Notes: generated by a model from the sequence alone, not told the origin. 64,000 nt of DNA from Flavobacterium lipolyticum (GCF_020905335.1 NZ_JAJJMN010000002.1:744001-808000), one strand, 5' to 3'; positions 36,043 to 45,195 are shown, counted from the first letter of the stretch. A program made the numbers and translations.

Positions 36043-36993
36043 ATGCAAAACATTCCTAGTGTAGACTTACGTGATTTCCTTTCGGACGACCCGAAACGTA
36101 AACAAAAATTTGTAAATGAAATCGGCAGTGCATTTGAAAACATTGGCTTCGTAGCCCTAAAAGGTCACTTTTTAGACGACCAGTTGGTAGACGAGCTATA
36201 TAGCGAAATTAGAAAATTTTTCGCTTTGCCAGTAGAAACTAAGCATAATTATGAAATTCCCGGTATTGGCGGACAAAGAGGTTATGTATCTTTTGGAAAA
36301 GAACATGCTAAAGGACGCAAAGAGGGAGATTTAAAAGAATTCTGGCATTTTGGTCAGTACGTGGATGCTTCTTCTAAATATGCAGCAGAGTATCCTGAAA
36401 ATGTAAATGTTACAGAATTACCTCGTTTTAATGTTGTAGGTAAAGAAGCGTATCAAATGCTTGAGAAAACAGGTGTTTATGTGTTAAGAGCCTTAGCATT
36501 ACATTTAGGACTGGATGAGTTTTATTTCGATCAATATGCGAAAGACGGAAACTCTATTTTAAGACCAATCCACTACCCGCCTATTACTACTGAGCCGGAA
36601 AACGCAATTCGCGCGGCTGCTCATGGTGATATCAATTTGATTACCTTATTAATGGGTGCTCAGGGTAAAGGATTACAGGTTCAGAATCACGATGGCGAAT
36701 GGATTGATGCTATTGCTGAAGACGATCAGTTGGTAATTAATGTTGGAGATATGTTGTCAAGACATACAAACAACAAGTTAAAATCAACTATTCACCAGGT
36801 AGTTAACCCACCAAGAGAATTATGGGGAACCTCTCGTTATTCTATTCCGTTTTTTATGCATCCGGTAAGCGATATGAAGCTGGATTGTTTGGAAAACTGT
36901 ATTGATGCAGAGAATCCTAAGAAATTCGAAGATATTACAGCTGGAGATTATTTATACGAACGCTTGGTAGATTTAGGTTTAATCAAGAAATAA
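36043..36993 (+). CDS. isopenicillin-N-synthase-like 2OG-Fe(II) oxygenase
   Basis: The 316-residue protein has the DIOX_N-type N-terminus (NIPSVDLRDFL, ENIGFVALKGH) and the Fe(II)/2-oxoglutarate core. The metal ligands are His and Asp in AAHGDINLITLL and the distal His in STIHQV, and the 2OG-binding Arg-x-Ser is in TSRYSIPFF. Orthologues are widespread in Bacteroidota outside antibiotic clusters, so the name reflects fold only and the substrate is unknown. It has its own promoter and a strong terminator. Confidence 0.88.
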   Translation: MQNIPSVDLRDFLSDDPKRKQKFVNEIGSAFENIGFVALKGHFLDDQLVDELYSEIRKFFALPVETKHNYEIPGIGGQRGYVSFGKEHAKGRKEGDLKEFWHFGQYVDASSKYAAEYPENVNVTELPRFNVVGKEAYQMLEKTGVYVLRALALHLGLDEFYFDQYAKDGNSILRPIHYPPITTEPENAIRAAAHGDINLITLLMGAQGKGLQVQNHDGEWIDAIAEDDQLVINVGDMLSRHTNNKLKSTIHQVVNPPRELWGTSRYSIPFFMHPVSDMKLDCLENCIDAENPKKFEDITAGDYLYERLVDLGLIKK

Positions 36994-37018
36994 ACCTAAA
37001 TTAGATTCCAAAATTTAA

Positions 37019-37065
37019 AAATTCCAAATCCCAAACTCATCATTGGGATTTGGAATTTGATTTTT
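37019..37065 (+). terminator. terminator after the 2OG-oxygenase gene
   Basis: A perfect 16-bp stem AAATTCCAAATCCCAA / TTGGGATTTGGAATTT has an 8-nt loop and is followed by GATTTTT. Confidence 0.85.
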
Positions 37066-37108
37066 ACATACTATCTTTAATTAGCATTTATTTTTTAGCA
37101 TAAAAATT

Positions 37109-37441
37109 ATGGACTTACAAGATCAATTAAAAAATTTGTTTCCGGATCATGTCGAATCCAATGAACCTGAAGAGGTTCAGGAGCAAGATCATGTTCTTTA
37201 TATCCAAAAGGAACCTATGATTTGCAAATTCGAAAAACGAAAAGGAAAAGCCACCACCATAATCGAAGGCTACGAAGGATCAGACGAAGATTTCAAAGTA
37301 CTGGCTAAAGAAATCAAAACCAAACTTAGTGTTGGCGGAACTTTTAAAGACGCCTCTATAATTATTCAGGGAGATTATCGGGATAAAATTATGGAAATCC
37401 TTAAAGCTAAAGGATTTAAAACTAAAAGAGTTGGCGGGTGA
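37109..37441 (+). CDS. SUI1/YciH-family translation initiation factor
   Basis: The 110-residue protein ends in a SUI1 (eIF1-like) domain: KRKGKATTIIEGYEGSDEDFKVLAKEIKTKLSVGGTFKD, then IIQGDYRDKIMEILKAKGFKTKRVGG. Bacterial YciH proteins bind the ribosome and influence start-site fidelity or stress translation. The N-terminal 40 residues are acidic and probably disordered. It stands alone between a terminator and a 210-bp spacer rich in AACCTTAGAACCTT-like words. Confidence 0.88.
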   Translation: MDLQDQLKNLFPDHVESNEPEEVQEQDHVLYIQKEPMICKFEKRKGKATTIIEGYEGSDEDFKVLAKEIKTKLSVGGTFKDASIIIQGDYRDKIMEILKAKGFKTKRVGG

Positions 37442-37651
37442 TGATTCTTGATTTTAGATTGCAGATTTTAGATTTAAATAATCCAACCGCAACGTCCGCA
37501 AAGAATTTACAATAGTAACCCTTGAATAAAAACGCAAAGATCGCAAAGCTTTGGCTAGAAAAATTTAGAATTTAGAATTTTCAAAAAAATCTTAGAACCT
37601 TAGAACCTTTGCTACTTTGCACCTTTAAAAAAACTTAGAACCTTAAAAAAA

Positions 37652-38521
37652 ATGATACAAAATTCAGAATTAATACTTAATCCGGACGGGAGTGTTTACC
37701 ATTTAAACCTTCGTCCTGAACATATTGCGCACGATATTATTTTCGTAGGAGATCAAAACAGAGTGGAAAAAATCACTCAGTTTTTTGATTCTATTGAATA
37801 TTCTACACAAAAAAGAGAATTTAAAACTCAAACCGGAATCTATAAAGGAAAAAGAATATCGGTAATGTCAACGGGAATTGGTCCTGACAATATTGATATC
37901 GTGATAAACGAACTTGATGCTTTGGTAAACATCGATTTTGAAACACGCCAACCAAAAGAAAACCTGACTTCTTTGAATATTATACGAATTGGAACTTCAG
38001 GTTCTTTACAAACCGATATTCCGGTAGACAGTTTTGTAATGTCTAAATACGGATTGGGACTTGATAACATGCTTCGTTCTTATTTAATTGACGAAGTTTC
38101 GAATGCTGATATCGAAGAGGCTTTCATCAAGCATACGAACTGGGATGCTAAAAAAGGAAAGCCTTATGCTATCGCTTGTTCTGAAAAGCTGGAAAAAATT
38201 ATCGAATCGGATCAAATGTTCAAAGGAATCACTGCAACAGCCGGAGGTTTTTACGGACCACAAGGACGTGTTTTACGCTTGGACATTCAGGATCAGGAAT
38301 TAAACAATAAAATGGATAATTTTAGTTTTGACGAACAAAGAATTACCAATTTAGAAATGGAAACTGCAGCGATATACGGACTTTCTGCTCTTTTAGGGCA
38401 TAATGCGCTTTCGTTAAATGCAATTATCGCCAATCGTGCTTCGGGAACTTTTAGCGAGGATCCATATAAAGCGGTTGATGCACTTATTGCGTATACTCTT
38501 GATAAGCTGGCAGGAAATTAA
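37652..38521 (+). CDS. nucleoside phosphorylase (uridine phosphorylase-like)
   Basis: The 289-residue protein belongs to the PNP/UDP family. It has IIFVGDQNRVEKI near the start, VMSTGIGPDNIDIVINEL (phosphate-binding region) and IIRIGTSGSLQ, and towards the C-terminus NLEMETAAIYGLSALLGH, whose Glu-Met-Glu contacts the ribose. It cleaves nucleosides with phosphate for base salvage. Uridine is the closest guess, but purine substrates are possible. A DinB protein follows 36 bp later. Confidence 0.88.
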   Translation: MIQNSELILNPDGSVYHLNLRPEHIAHDIIFVGDQNRVEKITQFFDSIEYSTQKREFKTQTGIYKGKRISVMSTGIGPDNIDIVINELDALVNIDFETRQPKENLTSLNIIRIGTSGSLQTDIPVDSFVMSKYGLGLDNMLRSYLIDEVSNADIEEAFIKHTNWDAKKGKPYAIACSEKLEKIIESDQMFKGITATAGGFYGPQGRVLRLDIQDQELNNKMDNFSFDEQRITNLEMETAAIYGLSALLGHNALSLNAIIANRASGTFSEDPYKAVDALIAYTLDKLAGN

Positions 38522-38557
38522 TTCAATACTATAATCCATTCGGAAATTAGATTATTC

Positions 38558-38998
38558 ATGGAAAATGCTATTTTAAAGTTTGAAAAATTACTGAAGGATA
38601 ATTCGACCTATTTCCCTTCTCTGAAAAGTGAAATTCTGGAAGCTAAAAAACCCGGGAAATGGTCAAAAAAAGAAGTTATCGGACATTTGGTTGATTCAGG
38701 GATTCATAATCTGGTTCGTTTTACAGAAATTAATTATCTGGAAAAACCGTATTATCACAGACCTTACAATCAAATGGATCTGGTAAATTTAAATCAGTAT
38801 CAAACCATGGACATTGAGGACCTTATACAGCTATGGCTCTCCATAAACCGTCAAATTGTAAGGATCATGAAGAATGTGGATGAAAAAGCTTTGGATTATG
38901 AGATCATTTTAAGTGATGCATCTGTAATTGATCTAAAGTTTTTAATGACTGATTATGTAGAACATTTAGAACATCATATTAATCAAATAAGATCCTAA
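38558..38998 (+). CDS. DinB family protein
   Basis: The 146-residue protein has the four-helix DinB-like layout, with the metal-binding histidines probably in VIGHLVDSGIHN and EHLEHHINQI. Members are putative metal-dependent enzymes, including thiol transferases, with mostly unknown substrates. It is separated by only 4 bp from the VOC gene, so they are co-transcribed. Confidence 0.82.
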   Translation: MENAILKFEKLLKDNSTYFPSLKSEILEAKKPGKWSKKEVIGHLVDSGIHNLVRFTEINYLEKPYYHRPYNQMDLVNLNQYQTMDIEDLIQLWLSINRQIVRIMKNVDEKALDYEIILSDASVIDLKFLMTDYVEHLEHHINQIRS

Positions 38999-39002
38999 AA
39001 TT

Positions 39003-39395
39003 ATGTTTTTAAGAGTTGCCCGACATACCGATAATATTGAAAAAATAGCTAATTTTTATATCAATGTCCTTGGTTTTGAACTTTTGGGCAGCTTTGAGAA
39101 ACATAAACATTACGACGGTGTTTTTCTTGGGATGCCGCAGTCCGACTGGCATTTCGAATTTACACAATCAAAAGTAAAAGCAAATCATACGTTTGATGAA
39201 GATGATGTAATTGTGCTTTATCCAAAGTCAATTATAGATTACAATGAATTGATAGACAGGGTCGAACGCAACAATATCTCCATCTTAACTGCAACCAATC
39301 CTTTCTGGAATGAGAACGGAAAGATGTTTTTAGATCCTGACGGTTATCGCATTGTGATATCGTCTTTGAAAGCAGTGATCGATGAGATTAATTAA
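39003..39395 (+). CDS. VOC family (glyoxalase-fold) protein
   Basis: The 130-residue protein has the paired beta-alpha-beta-beta-beta modules of the vicinal oxygen chelate fold: FLRVARHTDNIEKIANFYINVLGFELLGSF at the start and FLDPDGYRIVISS at the end. Possible metal ligands are His8, an internal Glu or His, and a C-terminal Asp or Glu position. The substrate is unknown. It forms an operon with DinB and, 30 bp later, a DUF4265 gene. Confidence 0.85.
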   Translation: MFLRVARHTDNIEKIANFYINVLGFELLGSFEKHKHYDGVFLGMPQSDWHFEFTQSKVKANHTFDEDDVIVLYPKSIIDYNELIDRVERNNISILTATNPFWNENGKMFLDPDGYRIVISSLKAVIDEIN

Positions 39396-39425
39396 TAGAG
39401 GTTGCAATAAATATAAAATGAAATA

Positions 39426-39899
39426 ATGGCAGAAACGCATAAAAAAATCCTGTTCAAATACTACAGCACTTACCTGGAAGAAATAGTGTCGGAAACCATG
39501 TGGGCAGAAATTTTAGATTCTGAGAAAGGTCTTTTTAAATTGGATAATATTCCCTTTTTTGGTCCTTTAATTGCTACTGATGATATCTTCAGGGCAGAAT
39601 ATGATGAAAATGAAAAGTGTTTTATTCACAAAGAAACTATAGAACATTCAGGAAACTCAATCGTACAGGTTCTTATTCTTGAAAAAGAATTTGATAAAGA
39701 AATCATACGCGAAAAATTAAAAGCAATCAATTGTTTATCAGAAGCATTAAACGAAACCTTTCTTGCAGTCGAAATTGCGAAAAATACTGATTATTCGATT
39801 GTAAAAAACTTATTATCAGAATACGAAGCAAATGCTGTAATTGAATTTGCCGAACCTTGTTTATCAGACAAACACAGAACTGATTTATTAAAAAATTAA
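39426..39899 (+). CDS. DUF4265 domain-containing protein
   Basis: The 157-residue acidic soluble protein has a first domain rich in short strands with ETMWAEILDSEKGLFKLDNIPFF, a DUF4265 pattern. The family has no proven activity; some members are found near toxin loci, but no toxin is seen here. It probably continues the transcript from the DinB and VOC genes. Confidence 0.7.
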   Translation: MAETHKKILFKYYSTYLEEIVSETMWAEILDSEKGLFKLDNIPFFGPLIATDDIFRAEYDENEKCFIHKETIEHSGNSIVQVLILEKEFDKEIIREKLKAINCLSEALNETFLAVEIAKNTDYSIVKNLLSEYEANAVIEFAEPCLSDKHRTDLLKN

Positions 39900-39948
39900 T
39901 GTCCCAATAAACTTAGAATACTCTTAACCAACTTAAACTAAACTTAGA

Positions 39949-40800
39949 ATGAAAACTGTAAAAATTGTAGGTGTTCCTGAGCACTTCAATTTACCATGGC
40001 AAATGTGCATTGAAAATGGTGAATTTGAAGCCGAAAATATTGATTTACAATGGGAAGACATTCCGGAAGGAACCGGCAAAATGTGTCAGATGCTGCGCAA
40101 TGATGAAGCTGACATAGCCGTTATCCTGACTGAAGGTATTCTAAAAGATATTGCAGCAGGAAATCCAAGCAAAATTGTTCAGATCTACGTACAATCACCT
40201 TTGATTTGGGGGATTCATGTTGCTGCAAAATCAGCTTTTGAGACCGTGAAAGATCTTAAAGATAAAAAAGCAGCCATTTCACGATTGGGTTCAGGATCTC
40301 AATTAATGGCTTATGTGAATGCACATGAGCAAGGATGGAAAACCGATAATTTACAGTTTGAAATTATAAATACAATTGACGGCGCTGTTGAAGCTTTAAC
40401 TAACGGAACTGCCGATTATTTTATGTGGGAGCGTTTTATGACCAAGCCACTGGTGGATCAAGGTATTTTCAGAAGAGTTGGTGACTGCCCTACTCCATGG
40501 CCATCGTTTGTAATTGCCGTCAGAGACGAGTTTTTGAAAAAGAACCCTAAAATAGTCGAGCAGATATTGGAGATAATCAATAGAACAACTCAGGATTTTG
40601 CTCAGATTCCAAATATTGACAAAACTCTGGCAAGTCTTTTCAATCAAAAACAAGAAGACATCCAGGAGTGGTTAAAATTAACCAAATGGTCTCAGAAGCA
40701 ATTGACAGAGAAAGCTTTTATCAAAATTCAAAATCAATTATTTGATCTGGGAATTATTGAGAAAAAAAGTACTTTTGTTGAAACCGTGAAAGCGCTGTAA
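39949..40800 (+). CDS. periplasmic-binding-protein-like (NMT1/THI5-type) protein, no signal peptide
   Basis: The 283-residue protein has the type II binding-protein fold of ABC transporter solute receptors: MKTVKIVGVPEHFNLPWQ at the start, DIAVILTEGILKDIAAG and AAISRLGSGSQLMAYVNAHEQ in the middle. It lacks a signal peptide and lipobox, and no permease or ATPase gene is adjacent. A cytoplasmic ligand-binding or enzymatic role is therefore more likely than transport. It ends 18 bp before the transglutaminase-like gene. Confidence 0.8.
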   Translation: MKTVKIVGVPEHFNLPWQMCIENGEFEAENIDLQWEDIPEGTGKMCQMLRNDEADIAVILTEGILKDIAAGNPSKIVQIYVQSPLIWGIHVAAKSAFETVKDLKDKKAAISRLGSGSQLMAYVNAHEQGWKTDNLQFEIINTIDGAVEALTNGTADYFMWERFMTKPLVDQGIFRRVGDCPTPWPSFVIAVRDEFLKKNPKIVEQILEIINRTTQDFAQIPNIDKTLASLFNQKQEDIQEWLKLTKWSQKQLTEKAFIKIQNQLFDLGIIEKKSTFVETVKAL

Positions 40801-40818
40801 AAACTGCTTTTGAATCTT

Positions 40819-41751
40819 ATGATAAAATTTCCTAAAATTGACTTTCCGCAATTAAAATCCAAATTACAGGTGAAATCACCCTGGGACAGGATTATTATTA
40901 TGCTATTGAGTCTTTTAATTACGGTTCCAATTTTTATCATATTACATCAAAATCTGATCGATTTACAATGGGCATTCAATTTAGATCGTGTTTTGATTTT
41001 TGTACTGGTTTTTACTGCAATTTTCTTTCTTCTGATGTTGCTCAGAACCATCATTATACTCTGCATTGCGGTATATTTATTAGTATTGTTCTACGGAACG
41101 GTTATTGGAAATTACGGCTTCAGTGAAATCTCCGAAGACTACAATTCGATGATTTATACCATGTCTGACAATCCATTCCCACAGGATATTATTGTAGCAA
41201 AACTGCTTCCGTTTCCTAATAAATCCAAAATCATCAATGCGATAGAGTATCAGAATCCAAAGGTTCGAAACTTTGCCATTATGGCCACTTCTAAGCATTT
41301 TAAAGGCCTTAAAGGTTATTCAGATTACAGAACCATCATTCAGTGTTTTGCTGTGTTTAAAGAAATCAACAGCCGTTGGAATTATGTTAATGATCCTAAA
41401 GAAGGGGATTATATTGCAACTGCGAGTGAATCTTTAGAATACTTTTCAGGCGATTGCGACGATCATTCTATACTGATGGCCGCTGCGGTTCGATCGATTG
41501 GCGGAACTCCCCGATTGATTCATACGAAAGGACATATTTACCCTGAAATACTTATCGGTTCAACAATCGACTTGGAAAAAGTGAATTACCTGATCAAAAA
41601 TGTGCTTTTTGTAAAAGAAAGTTATGGCAAAAAAATTCACTACCATATAGACGAACGTGGGCAGGTATGGATGAACCTGGACTATACGGCCAAATATCCG
41701 GGTGGGCCTTTTATGTACGAAGAAATTCTGGGAGAGCTCACCTTAAACTAG
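40819..41751 (+). CDS. membrane-anchored transglutaminase-like protein
   Basis: The 310-residue protein has an N-terminal cytoplasmic stretch, about three membrane helices (residues 25-105), then an exported domain. That domain carries FSGDCDDHSILMAAAVRSIGG, with the catalytic Cys of the transglutaminase-like fold, and KGHIYPEI with the expected His. Such domains act as peptidases or protein cross-linkers. The reading frame extends to a TTG at 40810, but the ATG at 40819 is preferred. It follows the binding-protein-like gene closely. A weak hairpin at 41774-41798 may end the transcript. Confidence 0.8.
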   Translation: MIKFPKIDFPQLKSKLQVKSPWDRIIIMLLSLLITVPIFIILHQNLIDLQWAFNLDRVLIFVLVFTAIFFLLMLLRTIIILCIAVYLLVLFYGTVIGNYGFSEISEDYNSMIYTMSDNPFPQDIIVAKLLPFPNKSKIINAIEYQNPKVRNFAIMATSKHFKGLKGYSDYRTIIQCFAVFKEINSRWNYVNDPKEGDYIATASESLEYFSGDCDDHSILMAAAVRSIGGTPRLIHTKGHIYPEILIGSTIDLEKVNYLIKNVLFVKESYGKKIHYHIDERGQVWMNLDYTAKYPGGPFMYEEILGELTLN

Positions 41752-41896
41752 TTTTTCTGAAGCTATTCAGACACAAAACCCTTTAGATTTATGGTTTTTT
41801 CATGTGTGATAGTAATTTTATAAATATTTGATTTTTAGATTTTTAATTAGAATAAATTTTGTAATTTTCTGTAGTTTAACATATAACCACAAAATC

Positions 41897-42265
41897 ATGA
41901 AAAAATCTAAATTATTTATCTTCGCAATTGCAGTACTGGCTGTATTAATGATTTCATGTCATAAAGGTCGAAATAAATTAGTGAACTCCTGGAAAATTAC
42001 TGCTGTAGAGCCTAAATTACCGATTTCAGATTCTATGAAAAATGTAATTCTAACACAGGGCACACTTACCTTTACCGAAGACGGACATGTTACCGGATAT
42101 CTTACTCAAGAAATTAACAATGGTACTTATGCTTTAACAAAAGGTGGTAAAAATTTAGTCATAAAGGATGAAACCGGTACTCCTTACCCTTGTGAAAGTA
42201 TCATAACAGAAGATCAACTGACACTAGACAGTAAAGAAATGAAACTTACCCTCAAAAAAATATAA
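41897..42265 (+). CDS. lipocalin-like lipoprotein, 122 aa
   Basis: Starting at the ATG at 41897 (MKKSKLFIFAIAVLAVLMISC) gives a standard lipoprotein signal with lipobox LMISC, Cys21. The longer frame from 41828 would bury it behind 23 residues and is rejected. The mature part, KLVNSWKITAVEP through GTLTFTEDGHVTGYL, looks like a small lipocalin-type beta barrel that is common in Flavobacteria. The ligand is unknown. A terminator follows directly. Confidence 0.8.
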   Translation: MKKSKLFIFAIAVLAVLMISCHKGRNKLVNSWKITAVEPKLPISDSMKNVILTQGTLTFTEDGHVTGYLTQEINNGTYALTKGGKNLVIKDETGTPYPCESIITEDQLTLDSKEMKLTLKKI

Positions 42266-42286
42266 TATTTTACACCTTACAACAAT

Positions 42287-42324
42287 AAAACCACTCTTTT
42301 ATAAACCAGAAAGAGTGGTTTTTT
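42287..42324 (+). terminator. terminator after the lipocalin-like gene
   Basis: AAAACCACTCTTT (42287-42299) pairs with AAAGAGTGGTTTT (42310-42322), loop 10 nt, with six T in all. Confidence 0.85.
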
Positions 42325-42457
42325 ATTTGGATCTCTACTCCAATCTCTTTTTAAATAACAAAACACTTCTGAAAGTGAATTCCTTTATTCACTAGATTTT
42401 TTTTGTCAAACTATTGTAATTTAAAATTTTAGACCTAACTTTAATAAACCAAAACAA

Positions 42458-42847
42458 ATGCCCCCAATAGAACCTATGATTTTAAATTCGAAAAAAATAT
42501 TTCTGATCGACGGCTTAGGAGCTTTATTTTCTACTCTTTTGTTGGGCGTAGTACTGGTTGAATTAGAAATCTACTTCGGCGTTCCTAAAAAAACACTCTA
42601 TCTTCTTGCTGTTTTAGCCTGCCTGCTTATGGCTTCTTCATTTGCGAGTTACTGGCTTGCAAATGAGAACTGGCGAGGTTGCCTCAAAATTATTGCTTTT
42701 GCCAACCTGTTATACTGTGGTGTCACAGCAGGTCTGTTGCTCTATCTTTATACGCACCTAACTTATTTAGCGGTATTCTATTTTCTCGCAGAAATTGCAA
42801 TTATACTCTTTCTTGCCCGAATGGAATTTAAAATTGCGAGCCGTTAA
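42458..42847 (+). CDS. four-helix membrane protein of unknown function
   Basis: The 129-residue hydrophobic protein has four predicted membrane helices (LIDGLGALFSTLLLGVVL, LYLLAVLACLLMASSF, IIAFANLLYCGVTAGLLLYLY, LAVFYFLAEIAIILFLA). It has no motif that I recognise. It lies 148 bp before the ArsR regulator, which has its own promoter. An ATG at 42476 (MILNSKKIF) is an alternative start. Confidence 0.7.
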   Translation: MPPIEPMILNSKKIFLIDGLGALFSTLLLGVVLVELEIYFGVPKKTLYLLAVLACLLMASSFASYWLANENWRGCLKIIAFANLLYCGVTAGLLLYLYTHLTYLAVFYFLAEIAIILFLARMEFKIASR

Positions 42848-42950
42848 CTTCTTATCTACTCTGTAGCTTCATCACTGGGAAGTCTTAAAAACATTGACAA
42901 TCTTACTGTTACAATAAAATATTTTAAAAAAAATGTGTCAAAAATTTTGC

Positions 42951-42992
42951 GCAGTCAAATAACTGCATTATATTTGCTGTCAAATAACTGCA
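42951..42992 (+). promoter_or_regulatory. arsR promoter flanked by twin operators
   Basis: GTCAAATAACTGCA occurs twice (42954-42967 and 42979-42992), 25 bp apart, on either side of the -7 element TATATTTG (42969-42976). The first copy, read with its upstream GCA, is an inverted repeat GCAGT-N6-ACTGC. This layout would let the ArsR protein block its own promoter. Confidence 0.65.
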
Positions 42993-42994
42993 CA

Positions 42995-43318
42995 ATGGAA
43001 ATTCGTAGAGATGTATTTCAGGCAATTGCCGACCCTACCCGAAGGGCAATCTTAAGCTTAGTAGCTATCCAGTCAATGACTCCGGGAGTTATTGCTGAAA
43101 ATTTTAATTCTTCCAGACAAACTATTTCAAAACACATTCAAATATTAACGGAATGTGAACTTCTGGAGCAAACGCAAAATGGAAGGGAAATTTATTACGT
43201 AACTAATGCCAGAAAAATGAAAGAAGTTGCTGATTTTATAGAACCGTTCCGCCAAATGTGGGACGATCGTTTTAACAAACTGGAAAGTATCATGAAAAAC
43301 TATAAACCGAAAGAATAA
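42995..43318 (+). CDS. ArsR-family transcriptional repressor
   Basis: The 107-residue winged-helix regulator starts [20 protein letters not shown], the typical ArsR N-terminus, with the recognition helix in [18 protein letters not shown]. No ELCVC metal site is present, so it is the non-metal type usually paired with SRPBCC proteins. The frame runs back to 42935, but the promoter and operators at 42951-42992 lie inside that extension, so the ATG at 42995 is the start. The SRPBCC gene follows 7 bp later in the same operon. Confidence 0.88.
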   Translation: MEIRRDVFQAIADPTRRAILSLVAIQSMTPGVIAENFNSSRQTISKHIQILTECELLEQTQNGREIYYVTNARKMKEVADFIEPFRQMWDDRFNKLESIMKNYKPKE

Positions 43319-43325
43319 CCAAATT

Positions 43326-43796
43326 ATGGAACGAAAAACGAAAATTACTGCCGAAGAAGGTCAACAGGATTTACTAATTACAAGAGAGTTTGATCTTCCG
43401 CTGAAATTATTGTTCACGGCTTATACAGAGCCCGAAATTGTCGAACAATGGATGGGAACCAAAGTGCTAAAGCTGGAGAACAAAAAGTACGGAGGCTGGC
43501 AATTTGAAACTTCCGATCCTAAAGGGAATGTGGTTTTTAAAGCCAACGGAGTAATTCACGAGTTTTTTCCGGAGCAGAAAATCACAAGAACATTTGAAAT
43601 GGAAGGCTCACCATTTCCACCTCAGCTTGAGTTTCTTGAATTTGAAGCCGTAACAGCTGAAACCAGTCTCTTAAAAATGCATATTATTTACAGATCTGCT
43701 GCACTTAGAGATCAGATGTTAAAACTGCCTTTTGCTCAGGGGATCAATATGGCTCACAACAGATTACAAGAATTCGCTGCCAAAAAATTGAACTAA
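43326..43796 (+). CDS. SRPBCC/AHSA1-like domain protein
   Basis: The 156-residue protein has the AHSA1-type START fold: ITREFDLPLKLLFTAYTEPEIVEQWMG near the start and a C-terminal helix GINMAHNRLQEF. Proteins of this kind bind hydrophobic ligands and are very often encoded with a non-metal ArsR, as here (7-bp gap), where the pair forms an autoregulated unit. The ligand is not known. Confidence 0.88.
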   Translation: MERKTKITAEEGQQDLLITREFDLPLKLLFTAYTEPEIVEQWMGTKVLKLENKKYGGWQFETSDPKGNVVFKANGVIHEFFPEQKITRTFEMEGSPFPPQLEFLEFEAVTAETSLLKMHIIYRSAALRDQMLKLPFAQGINMAHNRLQEFAAKKLN

Positions 43797-43815
43797 ACTC
43801 GGAGGTGCAATGATT

Positions 43816-43955
43816 TAACACATAGAAACATAAATTTTGTGTATTTAAAAGAATATAAAAAGAAACATGTTTCTAACACATAGTAGTCTTTGCGTCTTTT
43901 AAATAAGTGAAATGCCTTTTTCGGGATTGCTAAATCTATGTTTCTATGTGTTTAA
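43816..43955. repeat. MITE-like element, copy B
   Basis: The 140-bp element has ends TTTAACACATAGAAACATA and TATGTTTCTATGTGTTTAAA, exact inverted repeats through 19 bp. The core AGAAACATGTTTCTAACACA and TTTTAAATAAGTGAAATGCC matches copy A at 20917. It lies between the ArsR-SRPBCC operon and the DoxX gene. Confidence 0.93.
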
Positions 43956-44017
43956 AATAATTCCCAACTAAAACAAACTAAAACAAACTAAACTAACTTA
44001 AACTAAACTATAAAATC

Positions 44018-44398
44018 ATGAAAAAAAGAGACAAAATCATCTATTGGGTTGCTACATTATGGCTGGCGTTAGGAATGACAGCAACAGGAATCGTACAAAT
44101 GCTAAAAATAAAAGAACAGGAAGGCATGATACAGCATTTAGGGTTTCCGGTGTATTTTTTAACACTGATTGGTATTTGGAAATTATTAGGTGCCGCAGCT
44201 ATCTTAATTCCTAAATTTCCATTACTAAAAGAGTGGGCTTATGCAGGCTTTTTCTTTACCATGACGGGTGCTGTTTTTTCGCATTTAGTGGTTGGAGACC
44301 ATCCAAAAGAACTATTCGGTCCGGTATTACTAATTGTTTTGACTATTGTATCCTGGCAGTTCAGGCCTTTAGAAAGAAAGACCGTTTTAGCAAATTAG
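44018..44398 (+). CDS. DoxX family membrane protein
   Basis: The 126-residue protein has four membrane helices of the DoxX/DoxD type, starting MKKRDKIIYWVATLWLALGM, with LTLIGIWKLLGAAAIL in the middle. DoxX-like proteins are linked to redox and oxidative-stress functions in other bacteria; the activity of this subgroup is unknown. It is flanked on both sides by MITE-like elements (43816-43955 and 44431-44562). Confidence 0.85.
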   Translation: MKKRDKIIYWVATLWLALGMTATGIVQMLKIKEQEGMIQHLGFPVYFLTLIGIWKLLGAAAILIPKFPLLKEWAYAGFFFTMTGAVFSHLVVGDHPKELFGPVLLIVLTIVSWQFRPLERKTVLAN

Positions 44399-44430
44399 TC
44401 TATTTCTTCCGGTAAAAAATATCAAAATTA

Positions 44431-44562
44431 TTTTAACACATAGAAACATAGTCTTTGTAAACTTAAAGAAGGCGTTTTACTAATTAAAATTCACCTAGTA
44501 AGTTATATAAAAGAAAAACCTTGTCTTTTTTAAGTATTAGTATCTATGCTTCTATGTGTTGG
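44431..44562. repeat. MITE-like element, copy C (inverted)
   Basis: Ends TTTTAACACATAGAAACATA and TATCTATGCTTCTATGTGTT are inverted repeats with one or two mismatches. The core GGCGTTTTACTAATTAAAA corresponds to the reverse complement of the core of copy B, so this copy has the opposite orientation. Confidence 0.85.
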
Positions 44563-44637
44563 CATTCAATTTTGTTCGATTTCACTCCATACTATTAAAA
44601 ATATAAAAAAAATTTAGCTTCTAAAAATCAAACCCAA

Positions 44638-45195
44638 ATGAAAAACAAACTATCAACAGCACAAAGTGAAGAATTATTGAAAGTACTACAAATCCGTTTT
44701 GAGAACAATATGAAGAGACACGCAGGTCTCGAGTGGAAAAATGTTCAGCAAAAACTGGAGGCAAATCCGGGGAAACTCTGGTCACTCGATGAGATGGAAC
44801 GAACCGAAGGCGAGCCGGATGTTGTTGGATTTGATGAGAATACGGGAGAATTTATTTTCTTCGATTGTTCTGCTGAAAGTCCAAAAGGCCGAAGAAGTCT
44901 GTGTTTTGATCATGAGGCACTGGAAAAAAGAAAAGAACACAAACCTGCCGGAAGTGCTGTAAATATGGCCGAAGAGATGGGAATTGAACTTTTAGATGAA
45001 GTACAGTACAAAGAACTTCAAAAACTGGGTAAGTTTGATGCCAAAACTTCAAGCTGGATTGTTACACCTTCTGAAATTCGCAAACTGGGTGGTGCGTTGT
45101 TCTCTGATTTTCGCTACAATACTGTATTTGTGTATCATAATGGCGCCGAATCTTATTATGCAGCCAGAGGTTTTAGAGGATCTTTGAGAGTTTAA
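44638..45195 (+). CDS. DUF4256 domain-containing protein
   Basis: The 185-residue soluble protein fits DUF4256 throughout: FENNMKRHAGLEWKNVQQKL near the start, FIFFDCSAESPKGRRSLCFD in the middle and FVYHNGAESYYAARGFRG at the end. The family is widespread and uncharacterised. Two conserved cysteines (FFDCS, SLCFD) are visible. It is followed 22 bp later by a YdeI-like gene, probably in one transcript. Confidence 0.85.
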   Translation: MKNKLSTAQSEELLKVLQIRFENNMKRHAGLEWKNVQQKLEANPGKLWSLDEMERTEGEPDVVGFDENTGEFIFFDCSAESPKGRRSLCFDHEALEKRKEHKPAGSAVNMAEEMGIELLDEVQYKELQKLGKFDAKTSSWIVTPSEIRKLGGALFSDFRYNTVFVYHNGAESYYAARGFRGSLRV

